Counted from the stretch's first letter, positions 1 through 12,645 are shown. The stretch: DNA of 64,000 bases from Ophiura sarsii (GCA_035610835.1 CM069455.1:18427874-18491873); one strand, 5' to 3'. The notes: generated by a model from the sequence alone, not told the origin. A program made the numbers and translations.

Positions 1-2130
1 AAATCAAGGCGTATTTAAGCAATTTGAACCCACCTTCCACTTCAAAACTCGGTTTTATTGGAAATGGCCATTGTGCGTTAAAGGGCGCACCACACCAAAT
101 ATCTTTCTCATTGAAATACGTGTAAAAGTGCCATATTTCAAGACACCTTTTCTACCCTCCGGTTACATTTATTGCATACTTGTCACCTATGACCATTTTC
201 AGTAACATCTCAACTTTAATTTAAGCCTTGTTTCATGAGGGGTTATTAAGCTAAATTTTCCGCTACAGACCTGCACACAGCGCCCTCACTTTTTCACGTT
301 TTCTGGCATGCCTGTTCACCATTTAGGCAGGTGCTTACGCCCTGGGCACTATTTAGGTCGATAAATTACAAATATCGTATTTTATCATTGTAGGTGCAAC
401 GGATAGGTCCCACTCGTTCATTTAAATACAAACATACCATCCCCGGAGAAACAAATTGCCCGAAAACTTCACATTTACAAGCCTAGTCTTCTTGCTTTTC
501 CGGAACTATTATAGGATTACACGAATTGCGCATTGATTTGGTGTGGTGCTCTCATATGTGTAATGGTCACTACATGCAGCCCGTAGTACAGCCCATAGTA
601 CAACTTGTAATATTTATTTTCTCGCGGAAACACAAAGATGGATTTTCGTGACGTCGTCACGTGAGATTTCAACTCAGTTGCCGTCTTGCAAACTTCCGAA
701 TTTGACAATATCCACGATAAATTATTTAAAAAACATATCTCAATATCTCTAAAATGACTTACATAAGCGCCCTGGGCGCTTAATAGGGATAATACGGTAC
801 ATGTATTACGGGACATGACAACATCTGTTCTTTAAGTCCTATAAAAGCCTTTAAAATCAACAAAAGATACTTTAAAAATAGAACACAATTACAAAAGTCT
901 TCTCGTTGATTGCAGTAATGAAATGTTTCATACCAAGAACAATTGTTTTACACTGGTAACTCATAGAAAGATGGCCCCTTTGGATCGAATGATTCTGTTC
1001 TGCCCTAAATGAATGAAATCACAATGGTATTAAAACAATGAATTTTAAACTGACATAGTGACAGTCAAGACTATGAGAAGTCATCTGAGGGAAAATTGAA
1101 TGGGAAGGGAAAGGTGTGTGTGATCATGAGAGCAGTTAACGCTTCGCCTTGGGCCTTATTATTACTTTAAAATAATTAAAGGCATATTTTTAAATTAAAG
1201 ACTAACAATTCTATGAGAGTTGGTGGTTCTTGATCATCTAGCAGGTCGCGAGCGTACCTGCTAGTTATTACTAAAAATGATATATTGAATGCTAAATTTA
1301 ATTTCAATTATAAATTCCAGGAAATGTGAGCCCATCATATGACAATAAAGGAAGTTATTGTATTGTGAAGTTGTCTACTTGTTCAATAAGTAAAATAGTG
1401 ATGAATAAATAGTAACAATTAAAAGATTGATGAATACGTTTGAATAACTAACATATGAAATCAGAATCAGTGTATGTGAATAAGGGCCATAGGGCCAGGA
1501 AACATGTAAAACTATGGTACAAGTCAGTAATTTCCCTAAACCCTATACAAAGGGTGTAATTGATCTTATTTTATCTTTATCTTTAAAAATATTAGTCAAT
1601 TGAGCAATCGTTTTACTTTTTCACCCAGTGAAAATGCTGTTAGTGGACCACCAGGGTGGCACATTAAACAAAGAAAGATTATTTATAACATAAAAAAGTC
1701 ACAAATTCTCCCCCTAAAACATGTATCATACAGCTGTATGTTTTAGGGGAAATCATTTGAAGAATGATTTGAAGTGGATCCTGGGGGATGCATTCTTTCC
1801 CACTATTTTGATAAATAGGTTTGATCATCCCCCATGTTGAATCCAGCGCATGTGTTTACGACCACATTATTCTCATGTTTGACCATTTTAGTTGATTTGG
1901 GGAATGATGAGTAGATATAATATATTAAACTATAGTTTATGTTTTGTAATATCCTGTCAAGTAAGTTTTGTACTGACGGGGAAATTCAAGAAGTTGGGAA
2001 TGGATGAGGAGGGAGCTTAATTACTCCATCCCATTTTTTTTAAAGATATTTAGTAAGCTTGACAGACATAGTGAATTCAAAAAAGGATGGGGGAATTGTA
2101 AGGGGGTGCTTTATTCACTTTTCTAACAAT
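1..2130. other. No gene recognised; AT-rich intergenic or intronic DNA
   Basis: No open frame with splice signals or a recognisable protein family was seen on either strand. The only clear structure is a short hairpin at 1711-1749 (arms CCCCTAAAACAT and ATGTTTTAGGGG around an ACAGCTGT core). If gene A continues leftward on the minus strand, this stretch may lie in its introns or beyond it. Confidence 0.5.
1711..1749. repeat. Short inverted repeat (hairpin)
   Basis: Arms CCCCTAAAACAT and ATGTTTTAGGGG face each other across about 15 bases that contain ACAGCTGT. No neighbouring gene explains it as a terminator or regulatory site. Confidence 0.6.
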
Positions 2131-2452
2131 GGGCTATTCCATAAATTGTGCCCTCCCCATATAGGATAGCGGATTTACAGCTTTACCCCCTCACTTCGGT
2201 CATGAAATCCAGGGTTTTGCCACATTGAAGAGAGGATTTTCCGGAAATTCCCAGTCACTTCTTCAATTTACCAACCACTGAACCCATAGACATGATAGAG
2301 GTATCAGGAGATTCAGTTTTTTCCCACAGCAGATAGGATTTCCGGGATTTTAGAGCAATGAGTCTCCATATCCACTATATGATTTCCGGGATTTTAGAGC
2401 AATGAGTCTCCATATCCACTATGGGGAGGGCATAATTTATCTGGAATAGCCC
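2131..2452. mobile_element. MITE-like element with about 33-bp terminal inverted repeats
   Basis: The left end reads GGGCTATTCCATAAATTGTG and continues with CCCTCCCCAT. The right end, reverse-complemented, reads GGGCTATTCCAGATAAATTA and then TGCCCTCCCCAT, so the ends match except for a small indel and a transition. The 320-bp interior has no coding capacity. The target duplication is not clear. It contains a 44-bp tandem duplication near its right end. Confidence 0.65.
2337..2422. repeat. 44-bp tandem duplication (2 copies)
   Basis: Copies at 2337-2380 and 2381-2422 are nearly identical over GATTTCCGGGATTTTAGAGC and the following CAATGAGTCTCC. They lie inside the MITE-like element. Confidence 0.85.
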
Positions 2453-2619
2453 AAGCTGCCCAATTGGCATTTCTTGTGATATACTGTCATAATACCTTAT
2501 TTGGTGAGGGGGCGGGGTAGTCATATTTGAGGGGAGGTGGTCTTATTACTTTCTCTTTCGACCACAATCAATTTTGTTAAATATTTGACATTTTAATAAT
2601 GTCCTGCCATAATATACTT

Positions 2620-4260
2620 TTATTTAACCAAGTTTGGTCCATGTAAGTCATGGGTGAATTAAACCGTACGACAAGGGGGTCACTTTGTGAGGGACTTTAT
2701 ATCCCCTTTAGGACCCCAATTGTTGTTAGATTTGACATTGTAGAAAGTTCTTGTCACTTTTAGTTTAACCAAGTGTACTCTGTGTATGACATGGGGTAAT
2801 TTCAACCCCAATTAGTGAGGGGGTCCCTTTGTGGGGATCTTACGCCACCTTTCGACCAATTTTGGTCCATGTTTGAGATGGGTTAATTAATTCAATTGAG
2901 GCCAGCAATTTACAAGTCTCCTGTTAACTTGCGTTTTGACGCGAATTTTGATTTGCGGGCCGATTTGGACGCCCTTATTTACAGGCTACATCACTCATTT
3001 GCGTCGACGCAATGAATTTCAAGCCAAAAGTACCAAAAGTAAAGCAAACTTGGCAAACTTATTTTATATTGAACAAATGCTTTGTATTTTCTCAATTTTT
3101 CAAGTGTTTCTTACCAAAGTTACAACTTTTTTTGCCACCAAAATAACACACGCTTCCATTTTGAATAGCATTGTTCACGAAGCCGCATGTCTGCACAAAG
3201 GCATACATACCGTAGTATTGGAACTTCACACTCATCGTACGATATTTGATGTCATGTCATCAAAATCTGTCGAAATGGCCTGCGCGACAAAATTGAGAAT
3301 GACAAAGATTGGTCATCTACGCATTGCATGTGGGGATTTTCCCAATATATTTTGATCGTTGCAAAATTTGACAGGTATGTAGTTTGATTGTCTTTCGATT
3401 TGGACGAACCAAAAATGTGTTAGACGCAAATTTCCCGACTTGATTTGACCATTTTGCGTCCGGTGGACACAAAGCTTTGGCGAGCTAGTGGGAGGCTTCT
3501 GAGAGCACATACATACTTGTGCCAATATACAGATTGCCCCCCAGGGTCACTTTGTGTGTGTGGGGGGGGGGGGGGGAGGGTTACATCACCTTTCCCGAAT
3601 GCTAATGTTGTTAGATATGACTTTTTTGCAACATATACTTCCTTTGACTAAGTTTGGTCCATGTTAGAGATGGGGTAAATTCATCCATTTTTAGGGGGGT
3701 CACTTTGTCGGGGGTCTTACATCACCTTTCCGACTGCAAATGTTGTTAGATTTGATATTTTTGTAATGTCATGTCATAATACTTTCTTTTGACTAAGTTT
3801 GGTCCATGTAAGAGATGGGGTAAATTCAACCGTTTTTCAGGGGGGTCTCTTTGAAGAGGGTCTTACATCACTTTCCCAACTGCAAATGTTGTTAGATTTG
3901 ACTTTTTTGCAATGCTCTGACATAATACTTCCTTTTGACTAAGTTTGGTCCATCTAAGAGATGGGGTAAATTCACCCGTTTTGGGGGTCACTTTGTCTTA
4001 CATCACTTCTCCGACAGCAAATGTTGTTAGATTTGACTTTTTTGTAATGTCCTGTCTTAGTACTTTCTTTTGACCAAGTTTGGTCCATGTAAGAGATGGG
4101 GTAAATTAAACCAAATTTTGGCTGTTTTCAGGGGGGTCTGGGGTCCAGACCCAGCAGGGGGGGTCAATCTTACATATGTTTTTTTAATGATTGAGGTAAC
4201 CAGGAGTAACCTTAGGGGGTCAAACTTTCTGTAAGCTATGGGGTAAAATCTTCCGTAGTG
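2620..4260. repeat. Degenerate tandem repeat, unit about 140 bp
   Basis: The phrase GACTAAGTTTGGTCCATG, then AGATGGGGTAAATTCA, then GGGGGGTCACTTTGT, then TCTTACATCAC, then GCAAATGTTGTTAGATTTGA recurs near 3642, 3787, 3932 and 4068. More diverged copies lie near 2630, 2767 and 2861. Spacing on the right is about 136-145 bp. The array is broken at about 2890-3530 by unrelated sequence, which looks like a later insertion. A G run of about 14 bases lies near 3560-3576. Confidence 0.75.
2890..3530. other. Unique block interrupting the 140-bp repeat array
   Basis: This block shows none of the array's repeat phrases, while both flanks do. An open frame of about 139 codons crosses it (2936-3355, plus), but it starts on TTG, matches no family I know and lacks convincing splice sites. 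I treat it as inserted non-coding DNA. Confidence 0.4.
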
Positions 4261-4630
4261 AGCTCCCAGTCTATATTTTTCAACCGATCTGTTTCAAATT
4301 GCCAGATTACATAGCAAATTAGTCACGCTCAACAGCAGTACCCCATGTGATACGGTTGAGTGAACAGGATCAGCAGCCGAAATGTTTAAAAATGAGCACA
4401 ATTTATTTTATTCACCCTGTAGTTGTAATCTGGCAGGTGTGCATATCTACTCAATTGATGAATATAGCGAAAGTTTGAAGCTATAACCATTTCTTGTTTT
4501 ACTGCTACAGATAATTAAACATGGCCAGTTTGCTGTTTCTAAATTAAACAAGGCGGTTCTCGAACAGCGCGTCTCGCCTATTTTGGCTACAGTGTTTGAG
4601 GGCCACTTAGTAAGAGGTAGGTTTACATTT

Positions 4631-5035
4631 CATGTAAATCCGTAAAACTTTACTTATTTGACCTTTAGATGACCCTGGATGACCTTGGAATGACCTTCAA
4701 AAAAATGTTGTAATTTGATATACCCACATACCAAATTCCATGTAAATCCGATAAACTTAACTTATTTGACCTTTAGATGACCCTGGATGACCTTGGAATG
4801 ACCTTCAAAAAAATGTCATAACTTGATATGCCCACATACCAAATTTCATGTAAATCCGACAAACTTTACTTATTTGACCTTAAGATGACCTTGGAATGAC
4901 CTTCGAAAAATGATTCATCATTTGATATGCCCACATATTAAATTCCATGTAAATCCGATAAACTTTACTTGTTTGACCTTTAGATGACCCCGCATGACCT
5001 TGGAATGATTGTGGGCATATCAAATTATGACATCC
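4631..5035. repeat. Tandem repeat, unit about 100-108 bp, 4 copies, rich in TGACCT half-sites
   Basis: CATGTAAATCCG starts near 4631, 4739, 4847 and 4946. Each unit carries a run of nuclear-receptor-like half-sites (TGACCT, TGACCC) spaced by 4 or 5 bases, for example TGACCTTGGAATGACCT. The last unit is truncated. Confidence 0.85.
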
Positions 5036-5483
5036 TTCACACAGTGAACATCATCTGGGAAGTTGGTCTGTGTGTGTTTTGTGGTTAATATTGCATCGAA
5101 ATTTGAAAACATCCTCAGGAACAGCACTTTAAAATAAGGTGGTGCTCTATGAAAGCTCCCCTTGTCATAATCAAGGAAGGGGAGCTTTGCGGTGAGCTGT
5201 TCATGCCATTTATCACTGCTACCTAAGGAATTCTTGGATTCATTGGGGAGTTTTAAATTTCTCCCCTACAAATAAAAGTGCACTCACCTTAAAATTCAGT
5301 GCCTGTTTACATTGCCTCACACAAACTAGTTTTTCCAAATCAATAGAATGCAGTTAACATTTTATGTTCCAATTCCAAGCACTTGATATGAACATTGAAC
5401 ATTTGTTCGGGCATCACATACTCCATCCTTTTTAGGCACTAAGTTCAAATATCGTGAAGTTTAAAAAAAACAACTGTGCCTAC

Positions 5484-5787
5484 CTCCAGCTGCATCAGGG
5501 CTACTGTCAGTGACATGGTTGTTATCTTCCATACATATAGACCACTGGAAACTGGCAGGCAAAGGTTGTTTCACATATTGAAACATTTCCTCTATAACCG
5601 ATTTCATCTGATTCCAAAGTTTGTTTTCCTTGAGAGTTGCCGGACATTGGAGAGGATCATACACCTGATAAACATAATTAACATCGAAAACTTCACCTGT
5701 CTTCATGAACTGAACTGCTTTTGGAAGATCAGCATCTGCATCATTGCTATAATTATACAACTTAAATTGCATATTGTCATAGTCACT
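5484..5787 (-). CDS. Gene A, internal coding exon (uncharacterised protein)
   Basis: On the minus strand an acceptor (TTTTACAG) precedes AGT GAC TAT GAC AAT ATG, and a good donor (GGAG then GTAGGCAC) follows GAT GCA GCT GGA G. The 304-nt exon is open throughout and gives about 101 residues, with features such as QFKLYNYSND, EVFDVNYVYQVYDPLQCPAT, NKLWNQMKSVIEEMFQYVKQ and FQWSICMEDNN. It enters in phase 0, matching the donor of the upstream exon at 7091, and leaves in phase 1. The mix of aromatic and acidic residues with a likely amphipathic helix around WNQMKSVIEEMFQYV looks like a folded cytosolic domain. I do not recognise the family. The next (3') exon was not found below 5484, so the gene is incomplete here. 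Confidence 0.7.
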
Positions 5788-5870
5788 CTGTAAAACATAA
5801 CAAAGCCATCCATGATTTAGGTTTTAGGAAGAAAAAACATTAACACAAATAATGAATGTTTATACGAGAA

Positions 5871-6215
5871 TATAGTAAACTGCGTGTGTGGGCGTGCGTG
5901 GTCTAGAGGAACAGTGCAGGATTCATGAACAGAAGGTTGTGAGTTCGAGCCCTGTTATGGCCAACGTGTTGTGTCCTTGAGTAAGGCACTTTACCTCAAT
6001 TACTCCTCTCTACCCAGGTGTATAAATGGGTACCGGCTTTCTTCAATGCTGGGAAGGTAACAGGCTCGTTGTGAAGGAGGTTGGCGATTCCCAGACAACA
6101 ACAATACTGGAGTGGAGAGTCTGGCCTAATCGCAAGTGAAAGGGAGATGGGCACCCGACCAGTGTTCATTGTAACACAAGGCCGTATGCTTTACTTTTTT
6201 TTATAGTAAACTGCG
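5871..6215 (+). mobile_element. tRNA-derived SINE with perfect 14-bp target-site duplication
   Basis: A perfect direct repeat TATAGTAAACTGCG lies at 5871-5884 and 6202-6215. The inserted body (5885-6201) begins with an RNA polymerase III A-box-like TGGTCTAGAGG (5899-5909) and a B-box-like AGTTCGAGCCC (5942-5952), 32 bases apart as in tRNAs. Next comes the phrase CTTGAGTAAGGCACTTTACC, which I recall from SINEs of marine invertebrates. It ends in a short T-rich tail. It sits in the intron of gene A between its two known exons. Because the duplication is perfect, the insertion should be fairly young. Confidence 0.9.
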
Positions 6216-7090
6216 CACAAACAGTATCAAAACACTTAAATGTAATCCGATAATTCAAAACCTGAAAAAGTATTGATAAATCAAAGTAATTCAACCGATG
6301 CACAATATTGACCTGCGCATTTGGACACCTTACTTGTTGAGCTGGACATTCACAATACACAGCAATCTGCTTGAATCTGGTGGATTGCTTTGATATACCA
6401 ATACATTTTCAGGTTTTAAATTATTGGATCACTTTTTGTACGCAGTATATAATATGTATACAAATATTTTCATGAGGGGAAAGAGTGAATGTTCCATTCA
6501 ACAAGGCAGAGCAGAGTTGAATGAAACATTCAATTTTCAACTCATGAATTATATTATTCAATCATTCTACTTTCTATTGCACCAATGCAAAACATTCATT
6601 ATCTTTTTTATACAACATCTCTCAGTAAATTTGTGTCATTTGTTTGCAGTAATGATCTAAAGAAATGAAAAAATTAGGCCCTACAATTTGTTCAAAATCA
6701 AATTAGGAGGATAAATAAATTGGACTTGGGTATGTATAAAGATTGCAGGGAAAATGGAACACCTCATTTGACCAATGTGTTGAAGTCTGTGTTCTTGCCT
6801 TATACATAAAAAGAGCTTACCCAGTATGGCACAATGGACTCTGCTTAAAAATAAAAATAATAACTAAGGTTGTTACCAGTAGATCCATCAAATAGAGTCA
6901 AGGCAGTACAGGCATCCAAAATGGGATACCATCCATAATTGTTTTTTCTCACTGTGCCATTTCATTGCAATGTACAAAGGGCTAACAATAACATGCATAC
7001 TTCTTTCAGTGTGTATGTTGTTGTTGTTATTATTATTATAGGGACATTAACATGGAAATTGACCTGCGACCTACATGTAGTCATACCTAC
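6216..7090. other. Intron of gene A, no further gene seen
   Basis: AT-rich DNA between the SINE and the first coding exon of gene A. Short open frames here lack splice signals and family resemblance. Confidence 0.5.
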
Positions 7091-7244
7091 CTTTTGGCTG
7101 GAAGATGAATAATCTGAATCCATCTTTTTCTTTATAGAGTTTAGAGAGGAGTCAGATGTCGTAGGTGTTTCACCACGTCTTCTTTTTCTTCTATGATCTG
7201 CCATTTTTTTAAATTACTGTCTTCCAAGCTCGCAAAAGAAGAAT
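7091..7244 (-). CDS. Gene A, first coding exon (basic N-terminus)
   Basis: On the minus strand an acceptor-like TTGTCTTTAATACAG precedes 7244. A short 5' leader follows, then ATG at 7204-7202. The 38 codons begin MADHRRKRRRGETPTTSDSS and end SSSSQK, with a donor (CAAAAG then GTAGGTATG) after 7091. The N-terminus carries a basic cluster, HRRKRRR, that could serve as a nuclear localisation signal, followed by a Ser/Thr-rich, probably disordered stretch. It ends in phase 0 and joins in frame with the exon at 5787-5484. The acceptor ahead of the ATG suggests a non-coding 5' exon further right. Function is unknown; I infer a nuclear protein from the basic cluster only. Confidence 0.7.
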
Positions 7245-8560
7245 CTGTATTAAAGACAAAAACAAGTCAACATTTATATAAGCAAGCAATACACTGAGAA
7301 GTTAGTTATACCAAGTCATACAATGTACATGTATATGTGTTTATTTTTATGTGGGTACTAGAGTGTGACATGGGGCTTAAAATTTCAAATTGCTTAAATC
7401 AATTGGAATTTCACTCAATGTTCATGTTTGGAGTCTATACTGGTCAAAATATCAAATAGCATTTTTTATTTATTACCTATCTTATAATTACAGCATATTC
7501 TATAAACAAGTATTGTATACATTTCACCTGTAACAATGACTCCAGGGGCGGGCTCCATTTATTGTGTCTGTGCTCTAACAATGTTGTTAATGAAATATCT
7601 TATCAATTTGGTACTTTTCATTTACAATGTAACAAATAAAACATGTAATGTTTACCTACAACAACAACAAAAATAACTGTGTCTTCATCTTTTATTTAAA
7701 ATTTGATAGAATATTATTTGCAAGATTTGCACCAAATGTAGACAGTTGCATGGAGTTTTTATGAAAGTAACTGAAAGTGATGGCAAAGTCCCACTGGTTG
7801 TTTGAAAGTGATAATAAATAAATGGAAATTCCCATTTGAAAGTGAAGAAATACTTCAAAATACCAAATGTCCATGCAGCATCAGGTACGGTGTCCATGTA
7901 GCAGGTATTTACTTTTCAATTGACATTTCAGTCAAATTGATATAGGATGATCTCACATTTTCAGAAAAAGTTCAACATCACAGGAGATCAATTTGTGAAA
8001 AACAATAAGGCACAGAGGTAGCGGTGCCTTGCCAAAACAGGGGGTCCAGTAGAAGCTATTTGGACTCCTAACCCCCCTCCTTTATTCTGAAAACAGGGGG
8101 TCCAAACCTGAAAACAGGGTGTCCAAAAAGAAATGATAATAAAAAAAATAAAAATAAAATAAAATGGGGCATATTATCCTATAATACTGATTTAAGCAAC
8201 TTACAATACAAAGGGCAATTCCATCATTATTAGGTGGACATGACCTTAAAATGTCAAATTGTGTTTTTCTTCAATATTTTGGTTTTATATGACTAAAAAC
8301 ATGTCAACCCTAATGGAAAAGAGAATTATCAAAGTGCAACTTCAGTATAACTTTCTTCATATCTGAAATTTATGTCAACAGTGTTTCAACAGATTTTGTT
8401 TTAATGTAAAGCATAAGAATTTTAAACTTGCCAAAGCATGGATTAAGGATTGCTTTAGCAAGGCAAATTTATCAGATTTATTTAGTGAGTTACACCCTCT
8501 TACAGATTTGTGATTCCAAAACATGTTTTAAAAAATAGATTCACATTAAAAAAATTGACT
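7245..8560. other. No gene recognised
   Basis: AT-rich DNA. A short degenerate repeat around ACAGGGGGTCC occurs twice near 8036 and 8094. The promoter or 5' exon of gene A may lie here, but I could not identify it. Confidence 0.4.
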
Positions 8561-8574
8561 TTGATACCCTTCAA

Positions 8575-9355
8575 AGCCATGTAACGTAACTAACCAAAAC
8601 ATGTGCTTGTTTTTTTTAAATGAAAAGGCATAGTTGCTAGGAATGTTCTTATTTTAATTTTTCCTCTTCTGTATAAAACTGAAATAAAAAACAAAAATAA
8701 TTCTGATTCTGAACTGGCCATTTGGAAAATAAAAGCAGCCAAACTCTGTAACATAACTAACCATGTAATGTAACTAACCATGTAACTAGTTATTGTTGAG
8801 GTGTGAAAATCACCATTTGGGGATGTAGAATGCTAATACAGCCTGTTATACATTTTCTATACTAAAAGTTGTATCAATTATTTTACTTTGTGAACATAAA
8901 CTTTCAGTTTAAATTGGAAAGAAACTTGATAACTTAGATTTAATGTGATGGACAAACTGTAACGTAACTAACCATGATTTTTGTGCCTTGTTTCAAAATT
9001 ATGGGTAAATTAATATTAAAAAGAAAGTGTCAAACTATTTGCATTCAAGGTAGTAATCAAGTAAATATGACACTTTGTTTCAGGTTCATTCCAATTGAGG
9101 AAACTGTTTATCCAAAGACATGACATTTTAATCCATGTCCTTTTTTTAACGTACCGTAACGTAACTAACCATGATTTTTGTGCCTTGTTTAAAAATTAAG
9201 GGTATGATTATTAAAAAAATTGTGTTTAACTATTTGCCATCGAGGTAGTAATCAAGTAAATATGACACTTTGTTTCAGGTGTATTCCATTTGAGGAAACT
9301 TTTTATCCAAAGACAGGAAATTTTAATCTATGTCCTTGTTTTGTAACATAACTAA
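8575..9355. repeat. Tandem repeat built on GTAACGTAACTAACCATG; about 200-bp unit duplicated
   Basis: The motif GTAACGTAACTAACCATG or close variants occur near 8580, 8750, 8763, 8958, 9155 and 9345. From about 8957 a unit of roughly 197 bp is present twice, sharing ATTTTTGTGCCTTGTTT and AGTAATCAAGTAAATATGAC. No coding frame is maintained. Confidence 0.75.
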
Positions 9356-10469
9356 CCGAATAAAGTTGTTATCATTACAACCCCAAAAGGTAGTTGAAAT
9401 AATTTTATTTTTTACTGTATGGTAGACCTAGGAAGGATGTACCTATGATACCAAAACTGGTACTTCAAGTGCATGCATTTTGTTGTAATGGCGACTTAAG
9501 TTTGCTAAATTGCTTAAAATGTAACGTTCCTAACCGTAGAATTGCCCCAAAGACTACGTACATATTCATTGGCACTCCAATGACTCCATCTCTGAGTCTA
9601 GCAATCATGACTTTTAGATTTGCGAAAAAGAGGACTCGCGGAACGCAGTAATGTAAACAAAACGAATAAACAACAATTTTTGTGAGTATTTTTAGAGTTA
9701 AGAGCCAGTCTCTGTAAGAATGTACCATATTTGGGACTTTGTGATTCAAGGGTCCTCAGATCACTTTGAAGAAAAAAATGTCGAATACAGTTTTATACCA
9801 AACTCTTAAATTCCAAATTTAAAATTCATAGCTATTTCGGTTTTGCCGTAAAAAATCATCAAACTTTGGACCGAAAAAGCCGCTAGAAATAAAATTGTAA
9901 TCTAAACATATGGCAATTTGTGCGCCAAGGATATCCCAACCTAATTCCATAAATTTGTAAAACCTTTAGTTGGGTACTTTACAAAAATGAAAACGAAAAA
10001 TTGGGATATCGTTGGCGCGCCACGTTATGCGGGTCCAAACATGGACAAACAGCGCCCTCGCGACCATTTTCAAGTGGCCGTAACTCAGTGCGCCAATAAG
10101 ATCCCATTTAGTAATCTTTCTCAAATGAAAGATCTGCAAGGTCTAAAACAATTTCAAGTGCAAAGTTGGTGGGATCTTGTTGGCGCACGGAAATAATTGA
10201 GGTCAAAGGTCAAATTTTACTAATTTTGTGCATTTTCGCAAGTCCGTAATCTTGCGCGCCATCGTCATAAAACAACAAAAATGACACTCAGCTGTAGAAA
10301 CAATTGCTCTTTAATAACAAATAACAACACAAACTTGGGATCTCTGCAATTGACTTGTTTATGATTTTTTGAAAATTCTCTAAAGTTTTGAATATATGCC
10401 CTAAAAATGTACTTTCGGACGATATTTACTATTTTGACCATTTTATTTCGTTAAGATAAGCATGCGCCA

Positions 10470-11110
10470 ACATTATCCCAAAGTGGGATTGTCATTTCAT
10501 GATTGTATGTAATACAGGTAACACATAAAAAGTAAAATCAGAATGGGATATGCATGGCGCTGCGAAATATTACAGGTCAAAGGTCACTAATAAACCAACA
10601 ATTTGGCCTTTCAACCGATATTTTTACTCTGCGACGTTTTCAGGTCATCAAAACATGTATGCGCCAATATTATCCCAAAGTGGGAATGTTATTTTATTAT
10701 TGTATGTAATACATTTAACACATAAAATGTATAAACAGAATGGGATATGCATGGCGCTGTCAAATATCATAGGTCAAAGGTCACTAATTCACCAAAAATT
10801 GGACCATTTGTAACCAATTTTTACTATGCAGACGTTTTCAAGTCATCAAAACATACATGCGCCAATTTTATCCCAAAGTGGGATTGTCATTTCATGATTG
10901 TATGTAATACAGGTAACACATAAAAAGTAAAATCAGAATGGGATATGCATGGCGCTGCGAAATATCACAGGTCAAAGGTCACTAATAAACCAACAATTGG
11001 GCTTTCAACCAACATTTTTACTCTGCGGACGTTTTCAGGTCATCAAAACATGTATGCGCCAATATTATGTTATTTTATTATTGTATATAATACATATAAC
11101 ACATAAAATG
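10470..11110. repeat. About 190-bp repeat units in the left arm
   Basis: Units share a GCGCCAAT...ATCCCAAAGTGGGA segment, an AT-rich segment with TATGTAATACA, TGGGATATGCATGGCGCTG, and AGGTCAAAGGTCACTAAT. Mirror copies occupy about 13735-14460 in the right arm. Confidence 0.8.
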
Positions 11111-11289
11111 TATAAGGTCATGTTTTTTATACTGGGTACAATTTGTGTTACATGTCCCTTTTTCCATAAATTAGGTTCCTTTTTCAGTTTATGCATTATA
11201 TCTGAAAAAGTTTACATTTAAAGTTGGTAAAAGTATACATATTCTGAAAGAATATACTGTAACGGATGCAAATAGCATACAATCAAGTT

Positions 11290-12060
11290 GATTATACAGG
11301 GTGGTCCGAAATTGTACAGGGTGTAACAAGCAAAATCTTCTTAAAAAAGAAGGGTTACAATAATTACTTCCACTATGTATATGAAGTGATGAGAGAAAAG
11401 TTCAGTACAGATTTAAAGTAGTTTAATAAAATACCCATCCAGACATATGCAAATTAAATTTCATTACGAATCTGAAATTCTACATACAGGGTGTCTACAA
11501 ATTTGTTTATTTAGTTCCAGAAAAATGCTTCTATTACTACATACATACAAAGACTAGTATTTTAACAAAATTCAAGTAGATTTCAAATAAAAAATGCATC
11601 AATTACATGTACATGAACATTGATTGATTTTAAAAGTCACCCTTTTCTAACATATAGGGTGTTTAAAACATTAATTTATAGGTATACATGATTATCCACA
11701 ACTCATTAAATTGAATGAATTTATATTTGCATCTGAAACATGATTTTACATTCCAATTTGATGTGGCAAATGCTTAAAGTGGTATGAGTTTCAAATAATG
11801 TTCAATAAAAAGGGGCCCTTTAACTACAGGGTGACTCAAATTTTCCCAATGGCACATGTTTAGTGGCATACAATTAATTGCGTTCATTCTTCTTGTACCT
11901 TCATGATGTGCAAAGCACATTCAAATGAACAAATTAGGTTAGTTTCCATAATGTTTGAACCCAGTATTCAAATTTCAAGAGTCTGATTTAAGTTTGAAAT
12001 ATAATTGTTTTCGTTTTAAGTTGTATTCAACATATAGGGTGATCCAATGTTGATTGGCAA
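11290..12060. repeat. Five degenerate repeats headed by TACAGGGTG or TATAGGGTG
   Basis: ACAGGGTGGTCCGAAATTG (11299), ACAGGGTGTCTAC (11486), ATAGGGTGTTTAAAAC (11656), ACAGGGTGACTCAAAT (11826) and ATAGGGTGATCCAATG (12034) follow one another at 170-205-bp spacing. The sequence between them is too diverged to align by eye. Confidence 0.5.
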
Positions 12061-12595
12061 ACTGCTTATGCTGGTCATCCTATACTAGGTCAGGTCAGTT
12101 GCATTCCTAAGAATTTAATAATTCTCCTGAGTTTACAAGCTTGATGAAAACCAGCAGTTTTTTACTTATTTGGTAACACAGTTAAAAACAAGTAATAACA
12201 CCACACTTAAACGCATTTAACAAAATGTGCTAATTAACATCCAGACAATACAGAATACATGAGGTTAATTACATATCTTCTTTTAATTTTTAATTAAATA
12301 GTTAAATTTATTTATTCAAAAGGGTACCTCAACCTTTCTATATTTTTAAAATGGACAGTTTGGTGCAGGCAAATGTTTGCATACATTTGCAAACTGCGAC
12401 CAACTTACGTTTCTTAACATTTTTTTGAGCTTCTTATTTAATGCTAATTAATGATTCCTTAATTAACTAATTATATTTTTAATTCAAATATACTTCAATA
12501 ATGTTATGTTTTCAATATAGAATTGTACCAAGAGTGAAACCAGTGCATTTTATGTTTGCCCAATGTATATTGCACCATACTTGTTCAACTATGCA

Positions 12596-12645
12596 CTCCT
12601 CCTCCTCCACATACTCCTCCTCCACATACTCCTCCACCCCTGACT
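12596..12645. repeat. CTCCTCCACATA short tandem repeat
   Basis: Imperfect repeats of CTCCTCC and ACATACTCCTCC, a pyrimidine-rich microsatellite inside the nested element. Confidence 0.7.

Noticed and set aside
421..500. Minus-strand mini-exon candidate as a further gene A exon
   Set aside because: A donor-like GTATGTTT exists, but the acceptor lacks a pyrimidine tract and the frame is too short to judge.
2936..3355. 139-codon plus frame
   Set aside because: Starts on TTG, no known family, no good splice sites; lies in an insertion in a repeat array.
5899..5952. Functional tRNA gene
   Set aside because: A- and B-box-like sequences are present, but there is no cloverleaf and a target-site duplication surrounds a 320-bp body, so it is a SINE.
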